A stretch of DNA of 64,000 nt from NCBI RefSeq assembly GCF_030252345.1, contig NZ_CP126980.1, forward strand, positions 2,309,501 through 2,373,500, read 5' to 3'. The position numbers and the translations under genes were made by a program. This document shows positions 45,447 through 53,904 of the stretch, piece by piece (the first letter of the stretch is position 1; each line of letters begins with the position of its first letter). This DNA comes from Actinoplanes oblitus. GTDB taxonomy: Bacteria > Actinomycetota > Actinomycetes > Mycobacteriales > Micromonosporaceae. The notes beneath the pieces are model-generated. The model saw only the letters and a list, made by a program, of their open reading frames with translations, ran no database searches and was not told the DNA's origin.

Positions 45447-45463
45447 TTAAGCATTTCTTAAGC
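45447..45463. promoter_or_regulatory. Response-regulator direct-repeat site upstream of M4 protease
   Basis: TTAAGC-ATTTC-TTAAGC: two identical hexamers with an 11-bp step, the spacing used by OmpR/PhoP-type regulators, about 134 bp before the protease start at 45598. The OmpR-type regulator at 43113 is the obvious candidate binder. Otherwise the 45199-45597 spacer shows no gene. Confidence 0.6.
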
Positions 45464-45597
45464 GAGTTGACGCGGCCATTCCGGTGGCCGAAAACTGGCT
45501 GCGCTCGGCAGACGAGCGCACTCCCCTCACTTCGCGACGGCGGGACGACCGGGCAACCCGGGCATCGGCGCCGCGATCACTCGCGCAAGGAGCACCG

Positions 45598-47589
45598 TTG
45601 AAGCACAAAGTCGCGCTGGCGACCGGGATAGCGGCGGTCACCGTCGCCGGATCCCTGGCCCTCACCATGCCGGACGGGAACGCCGCCACCTCGCCGGCGA
45701 CCAAGGCCGCGGCCACCCCCGCCGACCCGGTCCCGACGGCTGTTGCCACCTCCCGGGCGACGTCCTCGGCGGCCGCGCTGGTGGCGAAGAAGCCGAAGCT
45801 GTTCTTCAAGAGCGGCCACGACGAACTGAAGCGGCGCCAGGTGGTCAGCCAGGCCGGCCTGCAGTACGTCTCCTACACCCGCTCCTACCAGGGCCTACCG
45901 GTCGAGGGCGGCGACGCGGTGGTGGTCACCGACGCCAGCGGCGCGGTGCTCGGCAACTACGTGGCCCAGGACCAGGCGCTGTCGGTCGGCACCAAGGCGA
46001 AGATCTCGGCCAAGGCGGCGACGCGTGCCGCCCGCAAGCAGCTCGCCAAGGTCGACTCGGTGGACGGCAACACGCTCAAGGTGATCGCCCGGGAGGCGGG
46101 TGTCCTGGCGTACGAGGTGGTCCTCTCCGGACGCAAGCGGGTCGAGGGCGAGCTGGTGCCCAGCCACCTGCATGTGTTCGTCGACGCGAGCACCGGCAAG
46201 GTCCTCGGCGACCTGACCCGCGACGACGTGGTGGACGCCACCGGGCACGGCGCGTACTACGGCAACGTGACGATCAGCACCACCGGCTCCGGCGGGCAGT
46301 TCACCATGAGTGACCCGACCCGTCCCGGGCTGGCGTGCGGCGGGCAGAACGGCACCCCGTTCACCAGCACCACCGACACCTGGGGCACCGGCAACGCCAC
46401 CGACCAGGTCACCGGCTGCGTCGACGCGATGTACACCGTGTCGCAGGAATGGAACATGCTGCGGGACTGGCTGGGTCGCGACGGTATCGACGGCAACGGC
46501 CGCGCCTTCCCGATCCGGATGGGCCTGCAGGACGTCAACGCGTTCTGGAACGGCTCCCGGGTGGAGATCGGGCACTCCAGCGACAACCGGCGGCTGCTCA
46601 CCGTCATGGACGTGCTGGGCCACGAGTTCGGGCACGCCATCAACCAGTTCACCCCGGGCGGCTCGAGCAGCGGCAACGAGGCCGGCGGCCTGAACGAGTC
46701 CACCGGCGACATCTTCGGCGCGCTGACCGAGTTCTTCGCCAACGACTCGCACGACTCCCCGGACTACACGGTGGGCGAGCTGGCCAACCTGACCGGCAAC
46801 GGGCCGATCCGCAACATGGCCGACCCGTCGAAGCTGGGCGACCCGAACTGCTTCTCCAGCGCCATCCCGAGCACCGAGGTGCACGCCGCGGCGGGCCCGC
46901 AGAACCACTGGTTCTACCTGCTCGCCGAGGGCAGCCGGCCCACCGACGGGCAGCCGGCCAGCCCGACGTGCAACAACAGCACGGTGACCGGCCTCGGCAT
47001 CCAGAAGGCCGGCAAGATCTACATGGCCACGCTGATGCGCAAGACCAGCGGCTGGACGCACGCGAAGGCCCGGGCCGCCTCGGTGGCCGCGGCGGCGCAG
47101 CTGTTCGGCAACGGCACCGAGTGCGCGACCGTCAAGGCGGCGTGGAACGCGGTGAGCGTTCCGGCAGCGGCGGGCGAGCCGACCTGTGCCGGTGGTCCCA
47201 CCACCAGCCCCACTGCCACGCCGACCGCCACCAGCTCGCCGACCGGCGCCCCGACCGGTTCGCCGACCGCCGCGCCGTCCGGTGACTGCCAGACCGGCTT
47301 CTCCTCGCACGACAACGGCGCCATCGCGGCCGGTGCGACGGCGGTGACCGACACGTTCACCGCGGGCGGCGGGCGGCACACCGCCTGCCTGGCCGGTCCG
47401 TCCGGGACCGACTTCGACCTCTACCTGGACAAGAACGTCAGTGGACGGTGGACGAACGTGGCCCGTGCCACCGGTGAGACGGCGCGGGAGAATCTCACGT
47501 ACACCGGCACCGCCGGCACCTATCGCTACCGGGTGGTTTCCTATGCCGGGGCCGGCAACGCCGTGCTCGGCTGGAACGCGCCCGCCTGA
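45598..47589 (+). CDS. Secreted M4 (thermolysin-type) metalloprotease with PPC domain (663 aa)
   Basis: The TTG at 45598 (LKHKVALATG) was chosen: AAGGAG lies five bases upstream and a signal peptide starts there; an upstream ATG-like start at 45484 would precede it. Residues 1-25 are a signal peptide, about 40-215 a PepSY/FTP propeptide. The M4 domain has the zinc motif HEFGH (342-346), third ligand Glu in GGLNEST (about 367) and the M4 C-terminal helix region. A Thr/Pro/Ser linker (531-561) is followed by a PPC domain (563-663). It would be exported, processed and active outside the cell on protein substrates. A lipoprotein resembling an M4 inhibitor is encoded next. Confidence 0.93.
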   Translation: MKHKVALATGIAAVTVAGSLALTMPDGNAATSPATKAAATPADPVPTAVATSRATSSAAALVAKKPKLFFKSGHDELKRRQVVSQAGLQYVSYTRSYQGLPVEGGDAVVVTDASGAVLGNYVAQDQALSVGTKAKISAKAATRAARKQLAKVDSVDGNTLKVIAREAGVLAYEVVLSGRKRVEGELVPSHLHVFVDASTGKVLGDLTRDDVVDATGHGAYYGNVTISTTGSGGQFTMSDPTRPGLACGGQNGTPFTSTTDTWGTGNATDQVTGCVDAMYTVSQEWNMLRDWLGRDGIDGNGRAFPIRMGLQDVNAFWNGSRVEIGHSSDNRRLLTVMDVLGHEFGHAINQFTPGGSSSGNEAGGLNESTGDIFGALTEFFANDSHDSPDYTVGELANLTGNGPIRNMADPSKLGDPNCFSSAIPSTEVHAAAGPQNHWFYLLAEGSRPTDGQPASPTCNNSTVTGLGIQKAGKIYMATLMRKTSGWTHAKARAASVAAAAQLFGNGTECATVKAAWNAVSVPAAAGEPTCAGGPTTSPTATPTATSSPTGAPTGSPTAAPSGDCQTGFSSHDNGAIAAGATAVTDTFTAGGGRHTACLAGPSGTDFDLYLDKNVSGRWTNVARATGETARENLTYTGTAGTYRYRVVSYAGAGNAVLGWNAPA

Positions 47590-47605
47590 CGCCGATCAAC
47601 CAGGT

Positions 47606-47639
47606 CTGACCGGGGTGGCTTTCGCGCCACCCCGGTCAG
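47606..47639 (+). terminator. Terminator after the M4 protease gene
   Basis: Perfect 14-bp arms CTGACCGGGGTGGC (47606-47619) and complement (47626-47639), 6-nt loop, 16 bp after the stop. It separates the protease from the lipoprotein gene, so these are probably not one transcript. Confidence 0.85.
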
Positions 47640-47673
47640 GCCTGGCCGCACGATGAGGATGGAGGATGCCGAG

Positions 47674-48228
47674 GTGCGACAGACGCGCCTTTCCGTGGTC
47701 GTGGTGGCGCTGCTTCTCGGTGGCGTTGCCGGATGCGCGGACCGAGATCAGAGTTCCGCTTCGGCGTCGGCGCCTTCCGCGGCGGCCGCTTCCGCGCCGG
47801 TCTCCGCTGAGCCGGTCGTTTCGGCGCCGGCGTCCGCTGAGCCGGTCGCTTCGGCGCCGGCGTCGTCCGGGGGGACGGCGGCGGTGAAGGGGTTCCCGCT
47901 CACCGTGACGCGCCGGGGCGGCTTCGCCGGCGTCGACGACAGCGTCCGGATCGCTGCCGACGGTTCGGCGGTCGTGACACATCGGGGGCGGCCGCCGGTG
48001 CGGACCGCCGTGTCCGCGGCCACCATGGCGGAGCTGCGCCAACTGCTGGCCGGGCCGGCGTCCACCGGCCGGGGGACGTCGTCGGTGTCCCCCGCGGTGT
48101 GCGCCGACGGCTACGAGTACGAGATCGTCACCGGGTCGGCGACCACCGCGGTGCACGGCTGCGACACCGCACACGCGATCGCCCAGAACCCGGTGCTGAC
48201 CCTGGTCGCGGGCCTGTTCGAAGGCTGA
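47674..48228 (+). CDS. Lipoprotein with emfourin-like (M4 protease inhibitor) domain (184 aa)
   Basis: The GTG at 47674 was chosen (GGAGG eight bases upstream); MRQTRLSVVVVALLLGGVAGC is then a lipoprotein signal with GVAGC lipobox. After a repeated Ala/Ser/Pro/Glu linker (SAPASAEPV units) comes a 100-residue domain FPLTVTRRGGFAGVDDSVRI. The RxGGFAG pattern followed by a long strand-helix (ATMAELRQLLAG) and paired cysteines (VCADGYEYEI, VHGCDTAHAIAQ) recalls emfourin, the inhibitor co-encoded with protealysin-type M4 peptidases. Placement directly after an M4 gene supports this. The family call is by recognition of the motif, not by a search. Confidence 0.6.
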   Translation: MRQTRLSVVVVALLLGGVAGCADRDQSSASASAPSAAAASAPVSAEPVVSAPASAEPVASAPASSGGTAAVKGFPLTVTRRGGFAGVDDSVRIAADGSAVVTHRGRPPVRTAVSAATMAELRQLLAGPASTGRGTSSVSPAVCADGYEYEIVTGSATTAVHGCDTAHAIAQNPVLTLVAGLFEG

Positions 48229-48243
48229 GGTCCGGGCAACGCC

Positions 48244-48282
48244 GTCGGCGGGCCACCGGTGCGCAACCGGTGGCCCGCCGAC
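48244..48282. terminator. Bidirectional terminator
   Basis: Perfect 17-bp arms GTCGGCGGGCCACCGGT (48244-48260) and complement (48266-48282) with a 5-nt loop, between the convergent lipoprotein and carboxylase genes. Confidence 0.9.
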
Positions 48283-48287
48283 GTCCG

Positions 48288-51200
48288 TCAGCGTCCCCGG
48301 ATCGCCTCGATGATCCGCGGCCGCAGCTCGGCCGCCTTGATCACCGCGTCCACCGAGCCGACCTCGACGGCCCGCTGGATGCTGTGCACCCTGTCGAACT
48401 CGGCAGCCACCTCACCGAGTTTCTCGGCCCGCACCGCCGAGCGCAGCTCGTCCAGCTCGGCCGCGAGCGCGCTCCGATCAGCGCCGGTGGCCGCCGAGAC
48501 GCGGGCCTGCAGCGCGGTCACCCGCGGGTCGGCGGCGGTCCGGGCGTTCACGTCGCCGGTGAAGACGACAGCGGCGGCCGGGGCGCCACCCAGCACCGAG
48601 GCGAACGAGCCCTCCAGGGCCAGCACCGTCATGTTCGGGTTCAGCGCCTTGGAGAAGACGACGAACGCGCCACCGTGGTACCGGGAGATCACGGTGAACA
48701 CGATCGGGCCCTGGAAGTTGACGATCGCCCGGCCGATCTCCGCGCCGTACTCCAGCTGGAGCTTGCGCATCGACTCGGGGGAGCCGTCGAAGCCGGACAG
48801 GTTGGCGAGCACCACCAGGGGCCGGTTGCCGCTGGCCGTGTTGATCGCCCGGGCCGCCTTCTTCGACGAGCGGGGGAACAGGGTGCCGGCCGTGTAGGTG
48901 TCCGGGCCGTCGGTGGGCGGGAAGCCGCGCCGGGGCACCGAGCGGGACTCGATGCCGAGCAGGCAGACCGGCATGCCGCCCAGGTGCGCGTCCTGCACCA
49001 CGGCGGTCTCCGCGTCGGCCATCCCGGCCCAGCGCTCCAGCACCGGGTGGTCCTGGTCGGCGAGGGCGCGCATCACCGTCCGGATGTCGAACGGCTTCTT
49101 GCGGTCCGGGTTGGCGGTCGCCGAGAAGATCTCCCCGACCGTGGTGAAGTCGCTGCCGTCGATCACGTGCGGGAAGTCCGAGATGTCCCGGTCGATCGGG
49201 TCGGACGTGGGCACCGGCCGCGGCCCGGCCTCGCCCGGCACCACGTAGGTGTGGTCGTAGTGCGACATCAGCACGTCCCGGGCGGCCAGCAGGTTCGACG
49301 CCCAGTACTGCGCCTGCCCGTTCGGGCCCATCACCCGGTCGTAGCCGCCGATGCCGAAGTTGTCCTCGGCCGACACGCCGCCGGAGAAGTCCAGCGACTG
49401 CTTGCCGGTCAGCACCATCGCCGACTCCGGCGTCATGACCAGGATGCCCTTGGTGTGCATCAGCATCGTGGCCTCGGCGTTCCAGTACGGCTGGGCGCCC
49501 ACGTTGATCCCCGCGACCACGATGTTGATCTCGCCGCCGGCCTGGGTGAACTCGACGATCCGCTTGAGCGCGGCGGCCACCCAGTCCATGTTCTCGGTGC
49601 CGGAGGTCATCGAGATCCGGGCGCCCGAGGAGAGCGCGTACCACTCCAGCGGCACCCGCAGCGACGTGGCGAGGTCGAGGGCGGCGATCACCCGGCGGCA
49701 CTCCGGCTCGGAGAGCGCGCCGAGCGACTTGGTCGGGTCGCCCAGCAGCACCACCCGGGTGATGCCCTCCGGGTGCCGGGACGTGACGGTCCGGACCACG
49801 CCGGCGACCAGCGCTGACGTGTTCTTGCCCTTGGGCCGCTCGACCGGGACGAGCTGGTGCCGCTCGTCCAGGTCGTGCTCGGTGAACGAGCCGAGGAACT
49901 CGACCAGCTCGTACGGATAGACGGTGTTCCGGCTGCTGGCCCGCAGCACCTTCTGCCGGTAGCCGTCGAGCGGCTCGACCGGGTCGTTGCTCGGCTTGCC
50001 GAGGATCAGGTCGGTCCCGCCGGTGGCGCTGAACGTGATCCGCACGTTCACCTTGACCAGCTCGCCGGTGGCCTCGTCGCGGCGCCGGGCGATGAACAGG
50101 ATCTCCTCCAGGCCGGCGCCGGCGGTGGTCGGCGACACCCGCCGGGCGATCATCTCCATCTCGGCGTGGGTGAGGCCCAGTTCCGGCCACACGTAGATGA
50201 CGATCCGGTTGGTGTTGAACCGCTTGTCCGAGGGCCGCCGGGACTGCGCCCGCCGGATGCCGTCCAGGCAGGTGCTGATGGTGTCCTCGGTGGTCGGCAG
50301 GGCGACCAGCCGGCCGTCCTGCTCGCGCAGCTCGGTCAGGTCCCGGATCTGGGCGAACGCGACGAGCCGGTCGTCGGCCGGGTTCTCCCGGGCGACGCAC
50401 TGGAAGAGGTAGATCTCCTCGTCGGCCGAGGGCAGCCGGGTCAGGTCGAACTTGCGCAGGCGTTCCAGCTGCATGCGCTGCGCGATGTACGGGTGCAGCC
50501 CCCGGATCAGCCGCTCCTCCTCCATCCCGGTGGTGGACGGCCGGAACGTGAAGTGATGGTGCATGACCGCGCCGCTGCGCCCGGCGACCGTGGCGGTCAG
50601 CCGGCGCACCTGGCCGGGCAGCGGATGCGCGCTGATCACCTCGTGCAGCGCGACGGCCATCTCCTCCGGGTCGGCCGGCTGGCCCTCCCAGGAGAGGTAG
50701 ATGTCCGCGTCGACGGCACCGTCACCGGCGGCCAGCAGCGCCAGCCCGTCCAGGGCGCCGCCCAGTTTCTCGAAGCTCTCCGCCGCCGAGACCAGGCGGG
50801 AGTCCGCCCGCTCCGCGACGACGAAGGAGACGTTCCCCGACGTGACGGAACGGACCCCGCTGAGTCCCTTGTTGCCGTAGTAGCGCCGGGTGAGGACCTC
50901 CAGCAGGACGGAATTGTCCAGGTTGTGGCGGACCAGACGCTGGCCGAGGAGCCGGACCAGGGGCTCCGTGCTGCGCACCATCGACGCGATCCGGTCGGCG
51001 CGATCCGGCGACTGCGGGAACTCGTCCAGGTGCCGCAGGTGCTTGCGGATCTCCGCGTACACCCGGGCCCGGTTGCGGCGCAGCAGCGGCTGGCCGAACC
51101 ACTTGAACACCACGCCCCGGGCCAGGTCGGCGACCGCCGGGAAACGCACCTGCGTCGCGGCGACCAGCCGCTCCAGGGCGAGACCGGCCGGCTCGTGCAG

Positions 51201-53738
51201 GGTGGCGTCCGGCGGCGGCTCCTGCAGCCAGGAACGCAGCAGCGCGGCGACCGCGGCGGCGTCGACGGTGGCGCGCTGCTGGGCCAGGAAGATCCGGAAG
51301 ACCGCGGCCTCCAGGTCCGGGGTGCGCGAAAGGTCCGTGACGCCGTAGTGGCCGAGGGCCTTGGCCAGCTTGGTCTGGAACGACTGCGGCAGGCCGGCCC
51401 GCTCCACGTCCAGGCTCTGCAGGTAGGTGTGGAAGAACTCCCGGGCGCTGTGCACGTGGGTGTCGCCCGGCTCCTCGCCGGCCGGCCGGTTGCGGCTCAG
51501 CTCGGCCAGGTCGGCGAAGACCTCGATCAGTTCGATCTCGCGGTCCAGCGGCCGCGGGCCCGTCTCGATCGCGGCGGCGCGGGCGGTCAGGTAGTCGTCG
51601 AGGACCCGGCGCTCGTCGTGCGGGTCGACGTCGAAGCCGAGCAGCAGGCTGCGCAGGTCCTCCTGGCCGCGGGCGGCGCGCTGCCCGGCGGGCAGCCCGT
51701 CCGGCGCCACGGGCAGGTCGATCGGGGCGACGGTGGTGGCCGCCGCCTCCTGCGCGTCGTCGCCGCCGACCGGCTCCAGGCGCAGCAGCGCGGCCCCGGC
51801 GTCCACCTTGCTGCCGACCGCGACCAGCACCTCCTTGACCCGGGCCCGGAACGGCGCGCGCAGCACCGCCTCCATCTTCATGGCCTCCAGGACGAGCACC
51901 GGCGCACCGGCCTCGACCTCGGCGCCGGGCTCCAGGGGAGTGGCCACCACCAGGGCCGGCATCGGGGAGCGCAGCACGCCGCCCTCGTCCCGGCTGATCC
52001 GGTGGGTGACGCCGTCCACCTCGACCAGGGTGATCGCGCCGTGCGTGCCGGTGAGCAACCGGTGCCGCACGCCGTTGACCACGATCCGGCCGCTGTGCTC
52101 GTCGAAGCGCTCCAGGGTGACGTCGGCCAGGCGTACGTCCTCGCCGGCCTCGACGCCGACCCGGAACCGGTGCGCGCCGACCCGGGCCACCCGCACCCGG
52201 TACGTCGACCCGCGCAGCTTCAGGTCGAGCGGCGCCCCGCTCTCGTGCCGCACCTGCGGCCGCCCGCCGAACGCGGTGGAGAGCAGGCGCTGCTGCTCGA
52301 CGTGCTCCTCGTCCTCGTACGCCTCGATCGCGGCCGCCGCGAGCGCGACGCCCGAGTGCCTGTCGGAGACCAGCCGGCCCTCGCCGCGCACCCGGTCGAT
52401 CCAGCCGGTGTCGGCGCTGCCGTCGATCACCTCGGGCTGGTCGAGCAGGTCGAGCACGAAGCTCTTGTTGGTGGCGCCGCCCTGGATCACGACGGTGGTC
52501 TCGGACATGGCGCGGCGCAGCCGGCCGAGCGCCTCGTCCCGGTCCTTCCCGTACGCGATCACCTTGGCGATCATCGAGTCGAAGTCGCCGGGGATGCTGT
52601 CGCCCTCGCTCACCCCGGTGTCCACCCGGATGCCCGGGCCGGCCGGGAACTCCAGCCGGACGATCTTGCCGGGGGAGGGTGCGAAGTCGCGGTCCGGGTC
52701 CTCGGCGTTGAGCCGGGCCTCGATGGCGTGCCCGCGCTCGACCGGTCGCTCACCCTCCAGGCGGTTGCCCGCGGCGACGTGCAGCTGCAGCTTGACCAGG
52801 TCGGTCCCGGTCACGTACTCGGTGATCGGGTGCTCGACCTGCAGGCGGGTGTTCACCTCGAGGAAGGCCAGCAGGTCCTCGCCCGGGTGGTAGAGGAACT
52901 CGACGGTGGCGGCGCCGCGGTAGCCGACGGCGACGGCGAGCCGCTCGGCGGACGCCTTCAGCTCGGCCGCCCGCTCCGCCGGCATCACCGGGGACGCGGA
53001 CTCCTCGATGACCTTCTGGTTGCGCCGCTGCACCGAGCAGTCGCGCACGCCGATCGCCCACGCGGTGCCCTGACCGTCCGCGATGACCTGCACCTCGACG
53101 TGCCGGGCGCCGGTGACCAGGCGCTCCAGGAACACGATGCCGCTGCCGAACGCCCGGGCCGCCTCCTGGCTGGTCCGCTCGTAGGCGTCGGCGAGCTCCT
53201 CGGCGGAGGCGACCTTGCGGATGCCGCGCCCGCCACCACCGGCGGTCGCCTTGAGCATCAGCGGGTAGCCGATCCGCTCGGCCGCCTCGAGCGCGGCCTC
53301 CAGGGTCTCCACCGGTCCGCGGCTCCACGCCGCGACCGGGACCCCGACCTCCTCGGCGATCAGCTTCGAGCCGATCTTGTCGCCGAGCTTGCGCATGGCG
53401 TCCGCGCCGGGACCGATGAACGTGATCCCGATCCGGTCGCACAGCTCGGCGAACGCCGGGTCCTCGGCGACGAAGCCCCAGCCGACCCAGGCGGCGTCCG
53501 CGCCGGTGGCGACCAGCGCGTGCTCCAGACCCTTCAGGTCCAGGTACGGCCGGGACGCGGCGGGACCCAGGTCGTACGCGATGTCTGCCTCGCGGACGAA
53601 GGTGGCGGTCCGGTCGACGTCGGTGTACAGCGCGACGGTCTCGATCCGCGCGCCGGTCTCCGCGGCGAGTTCCCGGACGGCGTGAATGAGCCGCATCGCG
53701 GCCTCACCACGGTTGACGATGGCGATTCGTTTGAACAC
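48288..53738 (-). CDS. Single-chain multidomain acetyl/acyl-CoA carboxylase, eukaryote-like (1816 aa)
   Basis: One polypeptide carries all carboxylase parts. Biotin carboxylase is residues about 1-480 (Gly-rich ATP loop GGGGRGIRKV near 168, EVNTRLQVEHPITE). The BCCP domain has the biotinylation motif VLEAMKMEA (about 616). A long central region (about 660-1200) follows, then two carboxyltransferase halves: N-lobe about 1230-1500 (INIVVAGINVGAQPYWN) and C-lobe about 1510-1780 (RPLVVLANLSGFDGSPESM, SRYHGGAFVVFSK). This order and size resemble eukaryotic ACC rather than the usual split actinobacterial AccA/AccB enzymes. It should carboxylate acetyl-CoA or another acyl-CoA to a malonyl-type product. 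GTG start. It is the largest gene here. Confidence 0.9.
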   Translation of the reverse strand: MFKRIAIVNRGEAAMRLIHAVRELAAETGARIETVALYTDVDRTATFVREADIAYDLGPAASRPYLDLKGLEHALVATGADAAWVGWGFVAEDPAFAELCDRIGITFIGPGADAMRKLGDKIGSKLIAEEVGVPVAAWSRGPVETLEAALEAAERIGYPLMLKATAGGGGRGIRKVASAEELADAYERTSQEAARAFGSGIVFLERLVTGARHVEVQVIADGQGTAWAIGVRDCSVQRRNQKVIEESASPVMPAERAAELKASAERLAVAVGYRGAATVEFLYHPGEDLLAFLEVNTRLQVEHPITEYVTGTDLVKLQLHVAAGNRLEGERPVERGHAIEARLNAEDPDRDFAPSPGKIVRLEFPAGPGIRVDTGVSEGDSIPGDFDSMIAKVIAYGKDRDEALGRLRRAMSETTVVIQGGATNKSFVLDLLDQPEVIDGSADTGWIDRVRGEGRLVSDRHSGVALAAAAIEAYEDEEHVEQQRLLSTAFGGRPQVRHESGAPLDLKLRGSTYRVRVARVGAHRFRVGVEAGEDVRLADVTLERFDEHSGRIVVNGVRHRLLTGTHGAITLVEVDGVTHRISRDEGGVLRSPMPALVVATPLEPGAEVEAGAPVLVLEAMKMEAVLRAPFRARVKEVLVAVGSKVDAGAALLRLEPVGGDDAQEAAATTVAPIDLPVAPDGLPAGQRAARGQEDLRSLLLGFDVDPHDERRVLDDYLTARAAAIETGPRPLDREIELIEVFADLAELSRNRPAGEEPGDTHVHSAREFFHTYLQSLDVERAGLPQSFQTKLAKALGHYGVTDLSRTPDLEAAVFRIFLAQQRATVDAAAVAALLRSWLQEPPPDATLHEPAGLALERLVAATQVRFPAVADLARGVVFKWFGQPLLRRNRARVYAEIRKHLRHLDEFPQSPDRADRIASMVRSTEPLVRLLGQRLVRHNLDNSVLLEVLTRRYYGNKGLSGVRSVTSGNVSFVVAERADSRLVSAAESFEKLGGALDGLALLAAGDGAVDADIYLSWEGQPADPEEMAVALHEVISAHPLPGQVRRLTATVAGRSGAVMHHHFTFRPSTTGMEEERLIRGLHPYIAQRMQLERLRKFDLTRLPSADEEIYLFQCVARENPADDRLVAFAQIRDLTELREQDGRLVALPTTEDTISTCLDGIRRAQSRRPSDKRFNTNRIVIYVWPELGLTHAEMEMIARRVSPTTAGAGLEEILFIARRRDEATGELVKVNVRITFSATGGTDLILGKPSNDPVEPLDGYRQKVLRASSRNTVYPYELVEFLGSFTEHDLDERHQLVPVERPKGKNTSALVAGVVRTVTSRHPEGITRVVLLGDPTKSLGALSEPECRRVIAALDLATSLRVPLEWYALSSGARISMTSGTENMDWVAAALKRIVEFTQAGGEINIVVAGINVGAQPYWNAEATMLMHTKGILVMTPESAMVLTGKQSLDFSGGVSAEDNFGIGGYDRVMGPNGQAQYWASNLLAARDVLMSHYDHTYVVPGEAGPRPVPTSDPIDRDISDFPHVIDGSDFTTVGEIFSATANPDRKKPFDIRTVMRALADQDHPVLERWAGMADAETAVVQDAHLGGMPVCLLGIESRSVPRRGFPPTDGPDTYTAGTLFPRSSKKAARAINTASGNRPLVVLANLSGFDGSPESMRKLQLEYGAEIGRAIVNFQGPIVFTVISRYHGGAFVVFSKALNPNMTVLALEGSFASVLGGAPAAAVVFTGDVNARTAADPRVTALQARVSAATGADRSALAAELDELRSAVRAEKLGEVAAEFDRVHSIQRAVEVGSVDAVIKAAELRPRIIEAIRGR

Positions 53739-53849
53739 CCGATCGAGCCCTTACCTCGGCAAAAACCTTCGCCAGGAGACTACAGGTGGTAAAGCCGGAT
53801 GACGGGTAACCGCCCTGCTCCGAATGCGTCCCGGGGTTACTCGCGGGTA

Positions 53850-53863
53850 TTACTGAACAGTAA
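53850..53863. promoter_or_regulatory. Palindromic site upstream of the carboxylase gene
   Basis: TTACTG-AA-CAGTAA: perfect 6-bp arms, 112 bp upstream of the carboxylase start, in a region that also holds the terminator of the facing acylase gene. TetR-type operators often have this shape. Binding is inference. Confidence 0.4.
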
Positions 53864-53866
53864 TTC

Positions 53867-53898
53867 GGCCTGGCCCGCCGGGTGCGGCGGACCAGGCC
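53867..53898 (-). terminator. Terminator after the acylase gene
   Basis: 14-bp arms GGCCTGGCCCGCCG (53867-53880) and complement with one mismatch (53885-53898), 4-nt loop, 6 bp after the minus-strand acylase stop at 53905. Confidence 0.8.
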
Positions 53899-53904
53899 GG
53901 GAGA

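Noticed and set aside
45484..45597. Longer start for the M4 protease at 45484
   Set aside because: It would place an Arg-rich segment in front of the signal peptide; the TTG at 45598 has an ideal Shine-Dalgarno.
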